A stretch of DNA of 64,000 nt from Ctenosaura bakeri. Its lineage: Eukaryota > Chordata > Lepidosauria > Squamata > Iguanidae. Below the pieces are notes generated by a model. The model was not told the origin of the DNA. It made no database searches and was given only the letters and a program-made list of their open reading frames with translations. A program made the translations under genes and the position numbers. Positions within the stretch are counted from its first letter, which is position 1, and the number at the start of each line of letters is the position of its first letter. Location: positions 186,001-250,000 of the forward strand of contig CAOLHI010001815.1 in assembly GCA_948474755.1 (NCBI GenBank). The letters are read 5' to 3'. Below are positions 24,986 through 36,562 of the stretch, in pieces.

Positions 24986-25194
24986 AGAGAGAGGAGAGAG
25001 AGAGAGAGAGAGAATGAAACAGAAGCACTAGTCCAGATCAACAACTTCAAAAATAGCCATGGATGCCGCATAAGGTCTCAAAGCCATCATTTGCCCACCA
25101 AGCTATAGCAACAGCAGAGATGAGGGCAAGATTACCCCCTTTCTTGCTTTGCTTTGGCCACCACAGAGAAAGGCTCATCAAAAACAGGAGAAGT

Positions 25195-25352
25195 GGTTTT
25201 ATACTAAGTCCAACCATCTAGCTCAGTACCATCTTCTCTAACAGTGGCTGCCCAAGGTTTCAGAAGGGAACCTTCCCAGCCACACTTGAAGACGGCTGGG
25301 ACTGAACCTGGGATTCCTCGCTTGCAAAATCTGTCTTCTGCCACTGAGCTCT
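25195..25352 (-). mobile_element. tRNA-derived SINE (other family)
   Basis: Antisense head 'agctcagtggcagaag' and B-box-like 'cccaggttcagtccc', body 'ggctgggaaggttccctt', end 'tactgagctagatggttgg'. Distinct from the other two SINE families. Exact family not known to me. Confidence 0.6.
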
Positions 25353-25359
25353 GAGCCTC

Positions 25360-26220
25360 TGTGGGTACTGCAGGGGAAGGGGAAGTATGAGACCAAACAG
25401 GTTAAGAATGTGCCTTCTTTTATTCTTCAGTGGGCTTAGTTGGTGTGATGCTTTTGTACACCACAGGTGATGTTACATGGGAAACACTCCCCCAATAAAT
25501 AAATTGCAGCTGCTTTACTAAAATTGGGTCGAGTACTGGAGAACCTTTACAACAGTTTCTGTGACATGTTGGCAGCTCTCAGGTGGGTTTGCTGCCCCTT
25601 GTTTTTCACCCCTGGCAGCACTGTCTTGATTTCTCCTTACTGGATGTCATAGCAATTATCTTAATCTAAGCCAGGATATAATTTTTGAGGGCTTTGTTCA
25701 GAGAAATACTTCTTTATAGCATAAAGAGGGGTAGGGTGGGGAATGCAGCAACATGCTTAAGATTAACTGATTCTATATTTAGTATGAATTTTGTGGCTAT
25801 CAGTCTCCTTCCTCAGATATGCTGATAAAGGGATATTAATGCCACAGGTATTAAAGGGTAGTTACACCGTTGTGGCAGTGGGATACAATGCTATATGATA
25901 GAGAAAGATGTAAATTACAAATCTCACCTCTATTTTTGAGAAAGGTCTTAGCAAATCCCCATATGTCCTTCCTTCGCCTGATTCAGAAGAACTTTGCCAG
26001 CATCTTGCCAATTATTTTCTCTCACAGCCCTCACCACCACTTTTGAAACAAGTTTACAACCACTGCTTGTTGGAAAGGTCATAATGTTTCTTATTTGCAC
26101 CAGAACAGAGGGAAATAACATGTGAATTTGTGGCAAGGACATTTAAAAACTCACCAAAGTGGACTTGTAGTCGAAGAAGCAAATGTAAAGACGAAGGCTT
26201 TCATGGCTGGAATCCACAAG
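25360..26220. other. intronic stretch, nothing recognised
   Basis: No exon, RNA or clear repeat seen. Confidence 0.5.
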
Positions 26221-26224
26221 TTGT

Positions 26225-26562
26225 TGTGAGTTTTCTAGGCTTTGAGGCCGTGTTCTATTAATATTTTCTCCTGACGTTTCGCCTGCATCTGTGGCTGGCA
26301 TCTTCAGAGGATCTGGTGGCATGGAAATGAGACAGAGTATATATACACTCTTGTCTCATTTCCATGCCACTAGATACTCTGTATATGTGTGTGTGTGTGT
26401 GTGCGTGTGTGCGCGCGCACACACACACATATACAGTATATATACTCTGTCTCATTTCCATGCCACCAGATCCTCTGAAGATGCCAGCCACAGATGCAGG
26501 TGAAACGTCAAGAGAAAATATTAATAGAACACGGCCTCAAAGCCTAGAAAACCCACAACAAC
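26225..26562. mobile_element. Penelope-like element remnant forming a long inverted repeat
   Basis: Left arm about 26225-26346, right arm about 26437-26562, nearly identical when one is inverted ('gaggccgtgttctattaata' / 'tattaatagaacacggcctc'). The spacer is a (GT)n/(CA)n run plus a partial third copy of 'gtctcatttccatgccac' at 26353-26370. Each arm carries 'ctgaagatgcc...gaaacgtc', which resembles a hammerhead ribozyme core (see findings). The Penelope assignment is from memory of a widespread lizard repeat and is not certain. Confidence 0.5.
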
Positions 26563-26599
26563 CTATGAAGAAGCAAATTGCCCTCTCACTCGGTGCTTA

Positions 26600-27490
26600 G
26601 AAGCTGAAGTGCCTTGTATCTTAGACCAGCCAACTAATTTTGACACAAAAATCTCTGAAGTGTCCCTTCTACCTTCTCAGCAGTGAAAACACATGACAAC
26701 TTATTACATATGTAATAATCTCCTACCTATTTATGACATCACCAAGCTGCCTGGCACTGCATCTAATGGTAAGGCCAGTCTCACCTAGACAAAAACATAG
26801 CCTAGCCTCATCTGTTCCATGAAACTGTTGTCAAAGCAAAACCTGGCAGAGGGGAGGAAGAACTGTGTGCTGTAAAAATCAGCAGGGATCATTTAAAAAA
26901 TCTCCTTTTTGATTCTTTCATTTTTATATTTTCAATGTTATATCTTAAGAAGAAACACCGAAACAAGTTCTCTGAGAATGTTAAAGATTAAGTTGAGTGT
27001 GAACAGTCAAGGCAAAAGAGAAATGACATTCCTACACTCTGCCGTATTTCCAAGTACATATAAGAGCTGGCTTCACAACTCTCATTTGCACATCTGCTAC
27101 TCATGCCTCCATCCCATGCTAGAGACACTGGTGCCAGCTGGGAAACAGACGTTTGGCAAGCTCAAATTCTCTTGCCCTTCTTCTTGATGAGAAGAATTGT
27201 CAGAATGCTGTGCAGGCAAAAGAAAAAAAGGGGGAAAGCAGCTTGGAACTGATATGGTGTGCTGGCTGCCTCCATGGTGGTAAAGCCTAGCTGGGAAGCT
27301 GCTTCATATGCATTCACTTTCCTCATAATTTCCTGCTTGTTCCATTGCAGAACACTCTGCCACAAAATCTACACGTTGCATCCGTACTCCTCGTGGGCAC
27401 CAGAGATGCTCCAAAGTTACTGGTAATTGTGTAAAAGGTAATGTGTCCCATAGATTTCTAACACCACTTAGAGAAATGCTGAGTTGGTGC
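26600..27490. other. intronic stretch, nothing recognised
   Basis: No gene or clear repeat. Frame 26909-27187 (plus) has no known domain. Confidence 0.5.
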
Positions 27491-27494
27491 CTTC

Positions 27495-28040
27495 TTTCAG
27501 AATCATAAATTGTGGAAGGGACATTGCAAGTCATCACATCCAACCAGCTACAGACATGTGAAGTATGCTGCTCCAGTATCCCTGCTTAGATGGCCACCCA
27601 GCCCCTGCCTTAAAACCTCTAGGAAAAGAGTCTCTGAGGCAACACATGCTATCAGGAAATTCTTTGTAACATTTGTGGAAATCCCTTTTCTTGTCATTTG
27701 AATCCACTAGTTTGAGCCCTGCTTCCTGATTTGCACCATCATTTATGGGATAGCCCATCAAATACTTGAAAATAGTACTATATCACCTTTAATTATCTCT
27801 TCTCTAAGCTAAACTGGCCAAGGCTCCTTTTCTGCATTTCTGCTTCATGACAAAAAAAGCAGAAGAGCCCTGCTGGATCAGACCAAAGGCTTATCTAGTC
27901 CAGCAGCCTGTTCACACAGTGGTCATCTTAACCACCTCCTTCTAGACTCTTTCCAGGATGTCAATACACTCCCTAAATTCTAGTGCTCAGAACTGGGGAC
28001 AGTAGTCTTGATGATCTTCCTCTGTCTTGTTGCCACATTC
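27495..28040 (-). mobile_element. CR1 LINE fragment interrupted by another LINE 3' end
   Basis: Antisense CR1 blocks run from the 3' end ('atcataaattgtggaaggga', 'catccaaccagc') to 'gctcagaactggggacagta' near 28000. The segment at about 27855-27935 does not belong: 'gccctgctggatcagacc' and 'tctagtccagcagcctgtt' are the inverse of the 3' terminus of the CR1/L2-type LINE seen at 46.2-46.65 kb. This is a LINE end inserted in an older LINE. Confidence 0.65.
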
Positions 28041-28049
28041 TGTCCTACT

Positions 28050-29565
28050 TTTAATCTTCCTTCTTCTGGGGAATAGAAGGTTATTGATGGTTAAAAGAGG
28101 GAATCACACTTCCTTGGAATATCTTGATATTACTGAACATGGGCAGAGAAGGTGCTGTACTGGGATCAAGTTTCCATTCTCTCTAATCAGGACACGATGG
28201 ATCGCAGTGCAGGGAAGATTGAATATTAAGTGTCAGGGCAGATCAAGGTGAGGGGCCAGTACTGAAAGAGGCAAGACATTCCACCCAGTGATTGAAGAGG
28301 AGACTAGGATCTTTAGATGAGATTCAACTCATCTAAAGGCAAAGGCAAGAAAAATACAACTCTGAGATTGCTTTCGGCTGCTTCTGAAGCATTTGACCCC
28401 TACAAGGTTCCTAAACAAAGCCCTTTCTGCCCACAAAAATGCGAAATACTTTCCTTAAAAGCTTCCAGGAGTGGCAATTCCATTTTATAAGCAAGTTCCA
28501 CCCACCCACATGCACTTTTTATCATTAAAAAAAAAATTTTTTTTTCAAACACAGAAATGGATTTCCAACTACTTCCTGGTCCCCCTGCTTTGCATTTCTG
28601 GGAGTCAATGCAGCCTCTAAAGGGTCCCTTGACTGCTGTCCTGGGTGAAGATATTGTAGTGAAAGCTGAATGAGGAGCTAACAATATTGGAAAGCAGAAT
28701 GGAAAGTAGGGCAGTGAAAAGGGATGGCAAACACAGGTATTTTTGGCCATATAGTGATACATTCAAGGTACATGAGCCAACCAAGATGCCATGAGAGGTC
28801 CTGCACTAGGCAGAACAACCTGTGCCTGAGGGCCATTAAAAGAATCAGCCAAAGCTCTTTCAGCCATGGTACATCTGGGCATGGCAAATGTTTAGGGACT
28901 CTGAGAGAGTCAAACAGAAGAGAAAATGCTCATTATCAAGGAGGTGTGAATGACCGTAAGAGGGAATGTACTTAAATCTCTTTTAAGTATCCTTCAATCA
29001 GATAAGAATCAGTAACATTCTGTTTTGGAACAAAATAATGACACTTGCTAGGTTTTGTGTGTGAGTGTGTGTATGTACCCAGTCACTTGCCTCCTCAGAC
29101 AAGCTGAGCTTTGCTCCTCTGGGGACAGGGCTGTCCCTGAATCATGCTGGATACAGAGAAATGCACTGAATGGGAAAATCCATAGATGAGCTTTCTTTGA
29201 CAGGCCACTGGATACCATACAGTGTACACAACTCTTCATCTTTCGCATCAGTGCTGCGTTTTTTTGCAACTCTGGACTTCCACTAAAGAGTCCACTAAAG
29301 AAGATCTGTTCTCTCCAACAAAGACAAATGCCTCAAACCTGAGTATATTCACTGTGGAAGTACAAAATGAAAAAGAAGCTAGGCTTGCTAAAAGTGTTCC
29401 TATAGGGAACTTAATACACATGTCTATTTCCAAGTGGCATGATCAAATGCATTCATGATATCCCAGTAATCCAACCAATAGCTATTTACAGAAGCATTTC
29501 ATAAGTACTGCATTTTTGTTATTAGGTGTTTACATAGCCCTTTTTTTCCCCTGAGAATGCAAAGA
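28050..29565. other. intronic stretch, nothing recognised
   Basis: No exon or clear repeat seen. Frame 28400-28762 (minus) has no known domain. Confidence 0.5.
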
Positions 29566-29569
29566 GTAT

Positions 29570-29715
29570 TGTAGACATTATCTCTGTAATTCATAACACA
29601 GGCCCTATAGAGTAGGCTAGCATTATCATCCCCATTGGGCAGATATAGGGCCTGAGGCCAAGAGACTGTATTTTACTGTAGGCCAACAAGTTTGAAGCAG
29701 AGGGAAATGTAGTGC
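29570..29715 (-). mobile_element. ancient MIR-like SINE fragment
   Basis: 'attatcatccccattgggca' and 'tagggcctgaggccaagag' match the antisense of the conserved MIR core block. Head missing. Confidence 0.5.
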
Positions 29716-30802
29716 TTCTGTTGTTTCTCCTTGACTGATGCTATCAGCCATAGTATCTTTCCGAACCAACACTGCTGGTTGGGCGTTAGTGCCATGGCAA
29801 TGTTCCTACCTTCAGAAAATGATTCAAAAACTGGCACTGGGGGGGTTTCTGCTCAACTGCACAGCAACTGCACTCATACTGCTATGCTCTTCCACATCCA
29901 TCTGAAGTCACTAGACAAATTCATCTGCGGATTTAGACTGACATATCAGCAGAGTGACATTAAAATTTCTATGCTTTTAAAACACATAATCATCACAAGA
30001 TACCACCATCACATACAAAACATATCACATGGGAAAACACCACACATCCTTCGTGTACCCCAAAAGAGTTTAAATTGCTACTTTTTGGAGCAAGAACATT
30101 TGGCCAGATGGAGATCAGTTCAACACAATGAACATATATTATGCAAGTACAATGGGTGCTGCAAGCAACTGTGCTGGGAAAGAGCAAAGAGGAGCCCTAT
30201 GTAGGAATCTGTTTCCCACCGGCCCTCAGAGTCAACAGATGCAGTTCTAAGAGTTGGTAGACTGAAGGAGCCTGAGTGGAAAACATCTTTATTTATACTG
30301 AAACAGTTTGCAATAGCCAGTGCTTAACCTAGTCAACAAACCAACAAGGACAGGTCTATTAAAAAAAAAAGAGGAAAAGTGAAGATGGGAGGAAACAGCA
30401 TTTAATCCCCAAAATGCAGTGCTGCCCTATAGCTGTGACAATAACCTGCCAAGAGACCACATTGGAATCCCCCAGAACACAGCACCAACAAGAGTGTTCC
30501 ACATGCAAGAGTGTTCCAGTTTGATTAAAGAGATGCTCCCAGGGATTTGGCTTTGTTCTCAAGCCACCTCCACCAAGGTACCGCCCACTCACCCCTTCAT
30601 TGCCAGAATCTACAACCTGGCAAAAGGCCTACTTGGCTCAAGCGCACTGAAGTGAGTTGAGCCAAAGGCCCAGAGCAGCTATCCGTCCTCACTTTGGGCT
30701 GCCCCACTAGCTGGAACATTTGCTTCACACGTAGCCTTAATGTCACTGATCTTCCAATTTTTCCTGATCACTCAAGAGAAGCAGTCTACACAGTCAAGCA
30801 AT

Positions 30803-31013
30803 ATAGTACAGTGGTTATAGTGCTGAACTAAGACTGGAAAAACTTAGTTTCAAACCCTGACTTGGCCGCAGAGCTAACTGTGGAACCTTTGCTCAACTCC
30901 TGTCTCTCAGCCTATTAAAGCCCATAGAATGGGGAGACCAGGGAGAAGATCATATGCCTTGAATTCCTTAGTGGAAAAATAGGCTAAAAATTAAACAAAC
31001 AAACAAACAGAGT
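30803..31013 (+). mobile_element. tRNA-derived SINE (Sauria-like)
   Basis: Head 'tacagtggttatagtgctg', B-box-like 'agtttcaaaccctgact', middle 'ctcaactcctgtctctcagc', tail with (aaac)n at 30995-31010. Confidence 0.6.
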
Positions 31014-31019
31014 GAGCAA

Positions 31020-32025
31020 GTTTTGTTTGACTTTTGGTTTGTAGTTATAGGGCTTCAAAAACACTTTCTTTGTTAAAAAAGAATTATAGGTACATAGATT
31101 GGAGTATATGCTTGGATGATTATGTTTCTGCCCATATTGGGAGAAAGGTGGAATATACATAAATAAAATAAATATGATAAATAAAATTAGGTTTATATGG
31201 AGGTGGGCAACTACTAGGGTGGTTGTATTGGCCTCACTGGGATCCTGGGATGGCTATATGTTCTCTCTCATTTTTTAAACAAAATTACTCCCAAATGTTA
31301 TGAAGGTGCCCCAGGAGCAATTTTAACTATGTTTTAGAACATCCTTGGGCCATTTTGGTCCCAGGACAGACCTTGCTTTTTCTTTTTTTCCAACAGAAAA
31401 TGGAATGCACTCTCCCCATTGCTGGTTTATATCACACTTTTCATTTGGATTTTATGTGTTACACAACTGCAAACCAATTTTTTCCAGTTCATAGCGGAGG
31501 TCTACAGGCTTCAACACTTTTGTGTTGCCAGGATGTTAGTAGACGCTCTTTTCCCCCATCAGCCTCTTGGAGCATCAGAGGCAGCAGCAACTGCTCTTTT
31601 GATACCGCTATTACTTCCTTCTCCTCTTCCAGGAAGCACCCACACAGTGGGTGCTGGGAGGGCCCAAAAGGAGGACAAGAGAGTGGTGGGACCAGTACCG
31701 TTCAGTATCCCTCTTACTGGGAAACAGGAAGTGGTTCCAGAGGTACCTTTTCATCACAACAGCCTCTGAGCACTCTCCCTTATGTCCCCTGTGGGAAGGT
31801 AGTGGAGGCTGCAGAGAAAACCCCCCTTGCACTCCTTGTACTACTTTCTGCTGCTAGAAGACACCCCTACACCTGAGGAAAAGAAGACTGGGCCAGTACA
31901 GGGACGGCGCAAGGCCATGAGGGTCCGTGAACTAGTGGGCTGTAGAGACTACCTACTCCAGCCACAAAACCAAACTCACATACACACTGTACATACACAG
32001 TTAAGGAAAACTGTGTTGCAGAGCT
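31020..32025. other. intronic stretch with a 173-codon open frame of no known function
   Basis: The frame 31355-31876 (plus) and overlapping frames have Ser/Pro/Gly-rich, domain-free translations and no splice context matching a known gene. Considered chance. Confidence 0.5.
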
Positions 32026-32027
32026 TT

Positions 32028-32405
32028 CACACTTTCCAACATTTCACAGATGGAAAAAGTGGACAGGAGTGGCCAAACAACACCAGAGTGGGGTCGAGAT
32101 GACAAAGGTTATTAAGAAGGAATAACACACAAGCTAGGAGAGGCTGGAGCAGTTTGCTTTTGCCTCAGTCTACAGGGAAGGGCAAGATTCTGCCCCCCTC
32201 CACCGTTCTCCTCTCCCCCCACCTGAACTAGTTGAGTGAAAACTACTTTTACAATTTGAACTTGGTTTGCAGCAATTGAAGTAAGCCAAGGACAAAATGG
32301 GAGGAGGAAAGAGAAAGTGGGACATTTTAAAAGCAGCTGAAAAGGTGAGATGACAAGAGGGTTAATTGGGGCTGTCCCTGTCAATTTGAGACAGCTGCAG
32401 GGTAT
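32028..32405 (+). repeat. dispersed repeat of unknown family (copy 1 of 2)
   Basis: Shares ordered blocks with 54888-55245: 'tttcacagatg', 'gaactcagtttgcagca'-like (here 'gaacttggtttgcagca'), 'gggacattttaaaagca' and 'ttgagacagct'-like. About 375 bp, no terminal inverted repeats seen, no open frame kept in both copies. Orientation arbitrary. Confidence 0.7.
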
Positions 32406-32574
32406 GTAATTGAGGTTGAAGAAGCCCCTTTCCCTTGCTCGAATAGGTACAGAATCCGTTTCTGTTCCAGTAGCTCAGCCAGGATGGGACAGGTCATCCC
32501 CTACCACCACCAGAACTTACAAAAAATGACTAAAAGAATATTTTGAAGCTATTTACAACCAAAGAGTGGTAAGA

Positions 32575-32690
32575 TGATACTCTGTATCCCATTTATCAGA
32601 TACAAGTGGACTGCAGTCTATGAAAGCTTATGTCAACTAAAAATGTGTAAGTCTTTCAAGAATCCACAAGACTCTCCGCAGTTTAAAAAC
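32575..32690 (+). mobile_element. Penelope-like or related repeat end ('gaaagcttatg' type)
   Basis: 'agtggactgcagtctatgaa' followed by 'agcttatgtcaac' and 'agtctttcaag..ccacaagac' belongs to a very common sauropsid repeat. It has the stem 'gtggac-tgca-gtctat' before GAAA, again hammerhead-like. Decayed copy. Confidence 0.5.
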
Positions 32691-32699
32691 AAAGGAGAG

Positions 32700-34230
32700 C
32701 CTTCTCTAGCTGTTCTGATATAAGCCAAGGCTTTAAAAGCCACTCGGCTCAGACCCAGTCCTTTACACGCAGCAGAAGATATTGGGTGCTAAATTATTCC
32801 ATCACTCTCCTAACCTCGGCTCAGCACAGCCAATGTAGGCAGCAATTCTGTGTTAGCCTTGTGCTTAATTTAAACCATGATACAACAGTGTGAAACATTT
32901 CCACCTACAAAAGAGTCACATTTGTCACCAAAATTAGCCCTAGCATGTGTTATTTTGTGAATTCAAAAGGAGAAGAAAACATGGAAACAAAAGAAGCTTT
33001 GGCTGAACAGTGCTAGTGGTGGCATGGTGTTCATTTTCCTGAAAGAAGATGGAATCATTAGCTCTGCTTAGTTACCTTTATAATGTCTAAGGCACTTGGC
33101 TCTTCAAAAGACACCTGCCCAGTGAGCTCCCTTCACTCACAGCAGATCTGCTTCCTCAATGGGTCCCACAATGACTATGAATGCTCCTAACAGGATGCAT
33201 TTCCCTGCAAGACTTGGTTTGGGGGTACTTAAATTGTTACCGAGGGAGTAAGCTTGCTTAGTCAAGGAGACAAGAGCATCTTCTGAGGCTAGCAAGCTTC
33301 AAGCTGCTCACATAAAAAGGGTTTGGTTATGTTGAACAAGAACCATGTTGGGAGAAGCCCTTCCTTAAAATGGCAAGGAGGGGCTAGCAGAGAGCATGCT
33401 TCTTCAACTGACATTTTCCAGATCTTTTGGACTGCATCTCCCATCATCCCCATCAGCATGACCAATGATTGAGGAAGACCAGAGTTAAAGTCTGAAACAC
33501 ACAGAGGGCACCAGGATACTTACAGAGGGCCATGGGAATCAGCTGCCACTGTAGCCTAAAGGTGGGTCTGAATATGCAAGAGAATGGGGCTAAAGGAGGT
33601 GGTAGTAGAATCCCAAGGTGACAGAATGGATGCTTCAGGTGGCAAATGAAGGAGGTCAAAACATCTGCCTCTGCAAGGCTAGCTTTCTTATGGCAGGGAG
33701 CCTTTTCCACAGAAGAGAGATTTGTCAATGGTGCTCACCCCTCCCAAAGTGAAATGGTATAGTCCAGAAGAGTGGGTAGAACAGAACTCTCCTTGTGCTG
33801 CCCATATTGCCCAAATTAGGGGGTGCTTATAACAGTGGCCTTAGACAATTTAGACAGCAGCTGTAAGCAATTAACATTTGCAGAGCACCATGCTTCACTT
33901 CACTGATTCTAGCCTCTCTGACACATGGCATGGTTTTATATGTACTTTGCTTAAGAATGAGGTCAGATATTTGTTGATAAGGCTGACTGACCCAAATTTC
34001 CATTGTTGTCTTAAAAGGGCCCATGGCAGCACACTTCAGCATCCTGGAAACTTCCCAGTTTACAAGCTGCCTTCTGGGTTTTTGGATTGTCAAGTGATGG
34101 GACTTCCTAGGTTCCTACATACCAAATGTCAGTGTAAGTTAGGCTACAAAAGCTCCTTTCCCTTCTTCACATCTTTATAATATATGTGTATGTATGGTGT
34201 GAATACAGGAAGAAGAAAAGCAGAGAGATC
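32700..34230. other. intronic stretch with one MITE remnant
   Basis: Remnant at 33405-33480 ('gactgcatctcccatcatcc'). No exon or RNA seen. Confidence 0.5.
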
Positions 34231-34234
34231 ATTA

Positions 34235-34414
34235 GCCCATTTCTGCAGTAGACTGTTATAGCGCTATCATTCCACTTTCAACATCCTATGGAATCGTTGG
34301 GTTTGCAGTTTAGGGAGGGGGTGGGCAGCCCCTCCATAAACTGCAAACCCCAGGATTCCATAGGATGTTGAAAGTGGAATGATAGTGCTATAACAGTCTA
34401 CTGCAGAAATGGCC
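34235..34414. mobile_element. palindromic MITE (copy 2 of 5)
   Basis: Arms 'ccatttctgcagtagactgt' / 'acagtctactgcagaaatgg' are perfect inverses, as are 'cattccactttcaacatcct' / 'aggatgttgaaagtggaatg'. This is the most symmetrical copy. Its centre is 'gggagggggtgggcagcccc'. Confidence 0.9.
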
Positions 34415-34419
34415 ATAAT

Positions 34420-36235
34420 GTCACAGTACCCAACTAATCTGAAGTACCTGTGTGTACACCCTATGACAGAAGCTGAGTGGACACAGAACCAAACTGTGCT
34501 CTGGTTGAGTATCCAGTCAAAATGTGTCCGGCACATTCTTTTCACATTTCAGAACCAGTGACAATGGAGTACTCAAGGCAGTCTTTTCACCTGGCAAATG
34601 GCAGCTTAATTTGCAATTCCTGTCCCCTGCCCCTTCCCCAAGAAATAAACAGGGGGGAAAAACAGGCATCCTCTTTTCATTCTACCAGACAAACATGGTA
34701 GGACACACATGTGATGAATGATTTCATGGGGGAAAGAACTGAACAAAGGCAGACAACTAATCCAACCCATTCCATCCGAGAAGTTGTTCTTCTGGCTGCT
34801 ATAATTCTATTGGGAGTTTACTGAGACTTTTTTTTTAACCAAAGTGCTAAATCTACAATTGCAGGTCACAGGGGCAGTCTAAGCGGGTCTGGAAAGCGTT
34901 AGACAACTGCCCACTCTTAACAGATGTCTAAGTGTGGCCCTCCTTCTAAGCCCACTGCCCCCACACTTGCCAGTTGCCAAGCTGTTCCTCTCACCCACCA
35001 GCTTAGCTGCTCCTGCCTCAATGTAGAGTTACCACATGGTTGCTATAGAAAGAGGGGCCTGAATTTGTGGCAGCTATTTTAAACAAGCTGTGCATGCAGC
35101 ACAACTGTCTAAGAAGGAACTGTGAACAGAAACACAACAGTATTGGCAGGTGGCAGCAACAGCAACTGGGAACTTTTGGTAGCCAGTGCCATCATTTGAC
35201 TGTTTTGCAGTCAATAGCCATAAGGCTTTCATTTTCCCAATCATTCCTCTGTTTTTGCTTTTCTCTTCTACCTGTCTCATTTTAAAGCTACAAAGACATT
35301 CTTTTCTTGCACAGTCTTTAAGGATGACACATTTTGCACTGTTTCCATATGGTATTTTGGCCAGGGCAAGCGGAGGAGGTCAACTGACTTCAGGAAATTC
35401 AGCAAGAAAGACAAGATTCAAAGATACCAGGCTTTGCACGTTGCAAATTTACAGCCCTTTTGTAGCAAGGTGATTTCATTAATTTAAAATCTAAAACCTT
35501 CAGTTAATTGGGCTGTGGCCAAAAATCATTTGAGGGTTGTGATCAGTGTTTAAGATGAGAAGAGCAACTCAGAAGAGGGCAATGCTTACACAGACAAAAA
35601 GCTGCCCATGGGAACTGGAAAAAGCTGGTAAAGGATCTGCCAGCTGGCAAGCCTCACGCAAGGTGTTTCCAGTCAGTGCACATGTTATAGAGCTGGCTGA
35701 GATACAGAGCATATATAGATCTTTTGATTTCTCTCTGCCTTCAGGTTCACACTGGGCATCCCTTGGCAGACAGACAGGGAGTCTCCTGTATTTATTTAAA
35801 AGCTGCTGAGGGAAGCTGCAACTTGGAGAAGAAGAATGGTGGGAGAAGTGATGCTCTAAATGGCAGCTGCTTGAAAACATGGTCAAGAAGATGTGATTGT
35901 ACTCTGTCCACTTTTCAAAAGTTGCCCATAGGGCAGCCTTTGAATGGGCAATTGTTAGTGTACACTGTCATGAGACCTTCTTAGAAAAGAACAGGAATAT
36001 GGGTCGATTGGCCTTATCAACAAATATCAACAACTAATAAAAGAAGATGTCTAAAAGGAATATACACTACTACTAGCAGCATTTCCCTATTTTTTTTATT
36101 TATAGCCACTTCTCAGCAAAAGTCAGAGATAATAACTGATGTCCATATTTTGGATACCAATACTCCAGCCAAACTTTTCAGACCAACATAAAATTAAAAA
36201 ATCAACTAATTGACAGTGTCCCTAAACTTGTACTA
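34420..36235. other. intronic stretch, nothing recognised
   Basis: No exon, RNA or clear repeat. Frames at 35186-35473 (plus) and 35569-35886 (minus) have no known domain. Confidence 0.5.
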
Positions 36236-36239
36236 TGCA

Positions 36240-36448
36240 TTTCTGAAATATACATCTTATGTGCCTTCAAATTGCTTCTGGCTTATAGCAACCCTAAGAT
36301 GAATATTACAGGGTTTTCTGGGGCTGAGAGTGTGTGGTGAAGCCAAGGTTTCCCAGTGGGTTTCCATGGCTGAGCGGGGAATTGAACACTGATCTCCAGG
36401 ATCACAGTCCAATGCTCAAACACGATGCTAGCTCTTTCTGAAATATAC
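36240..36448 (-). mobile_element. tRNA-derived SINE (ACA_SINE2-like) with 14-bp target duplication
   Basis: The SINE body at 36254-36434 (antisense) is flanked by the perfect direct repeat tttctgaaatatac at 36240-36253 and 36435-36448, the signature of LINE-driven insertion. Confidence 0.92.
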
Positions 36449-36459
36449 TTTCGTCTTCT

Positions 36460-36562
36460 AAGGGAGAAACCCTACCACCAGTACATGACCAATTTAGAAG
36501 ATGCTGAAATATGCCATCATCTTCTAAACTGATCACATACTGGTGGTAGCTCTAAATGTTTC
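36460..36562 (-). ncRNA. candidate pre-miRNA-like hairpin in the presumed intron
   Basis: Arms 36472-36503 and 36518-36549 (32 nt each, 14-nt loop) pair with four differences. All four become G.U pairs in a minus-strand transcript, the CACNG5 sense. Past an 8-nt bulge, 36460-36471 pairs with about 36558-36569, again with one G.U. No match to a miRNA I know; a young fold-back transposon is the alternative. Confidence 0.35.

Noticed and set aside
24677..25108. 143-codon plus-strand open frame and overlapping frames
   Set aside because: They lie in a GC-rich MITE bounded by ggccctttcc inverted repeats.
31355..31876. 173-codon plus-strand open frame
   Set aside because: No known family, low-complexity Ser/Gly segments and overlapping frames of similar length; looks like chance.
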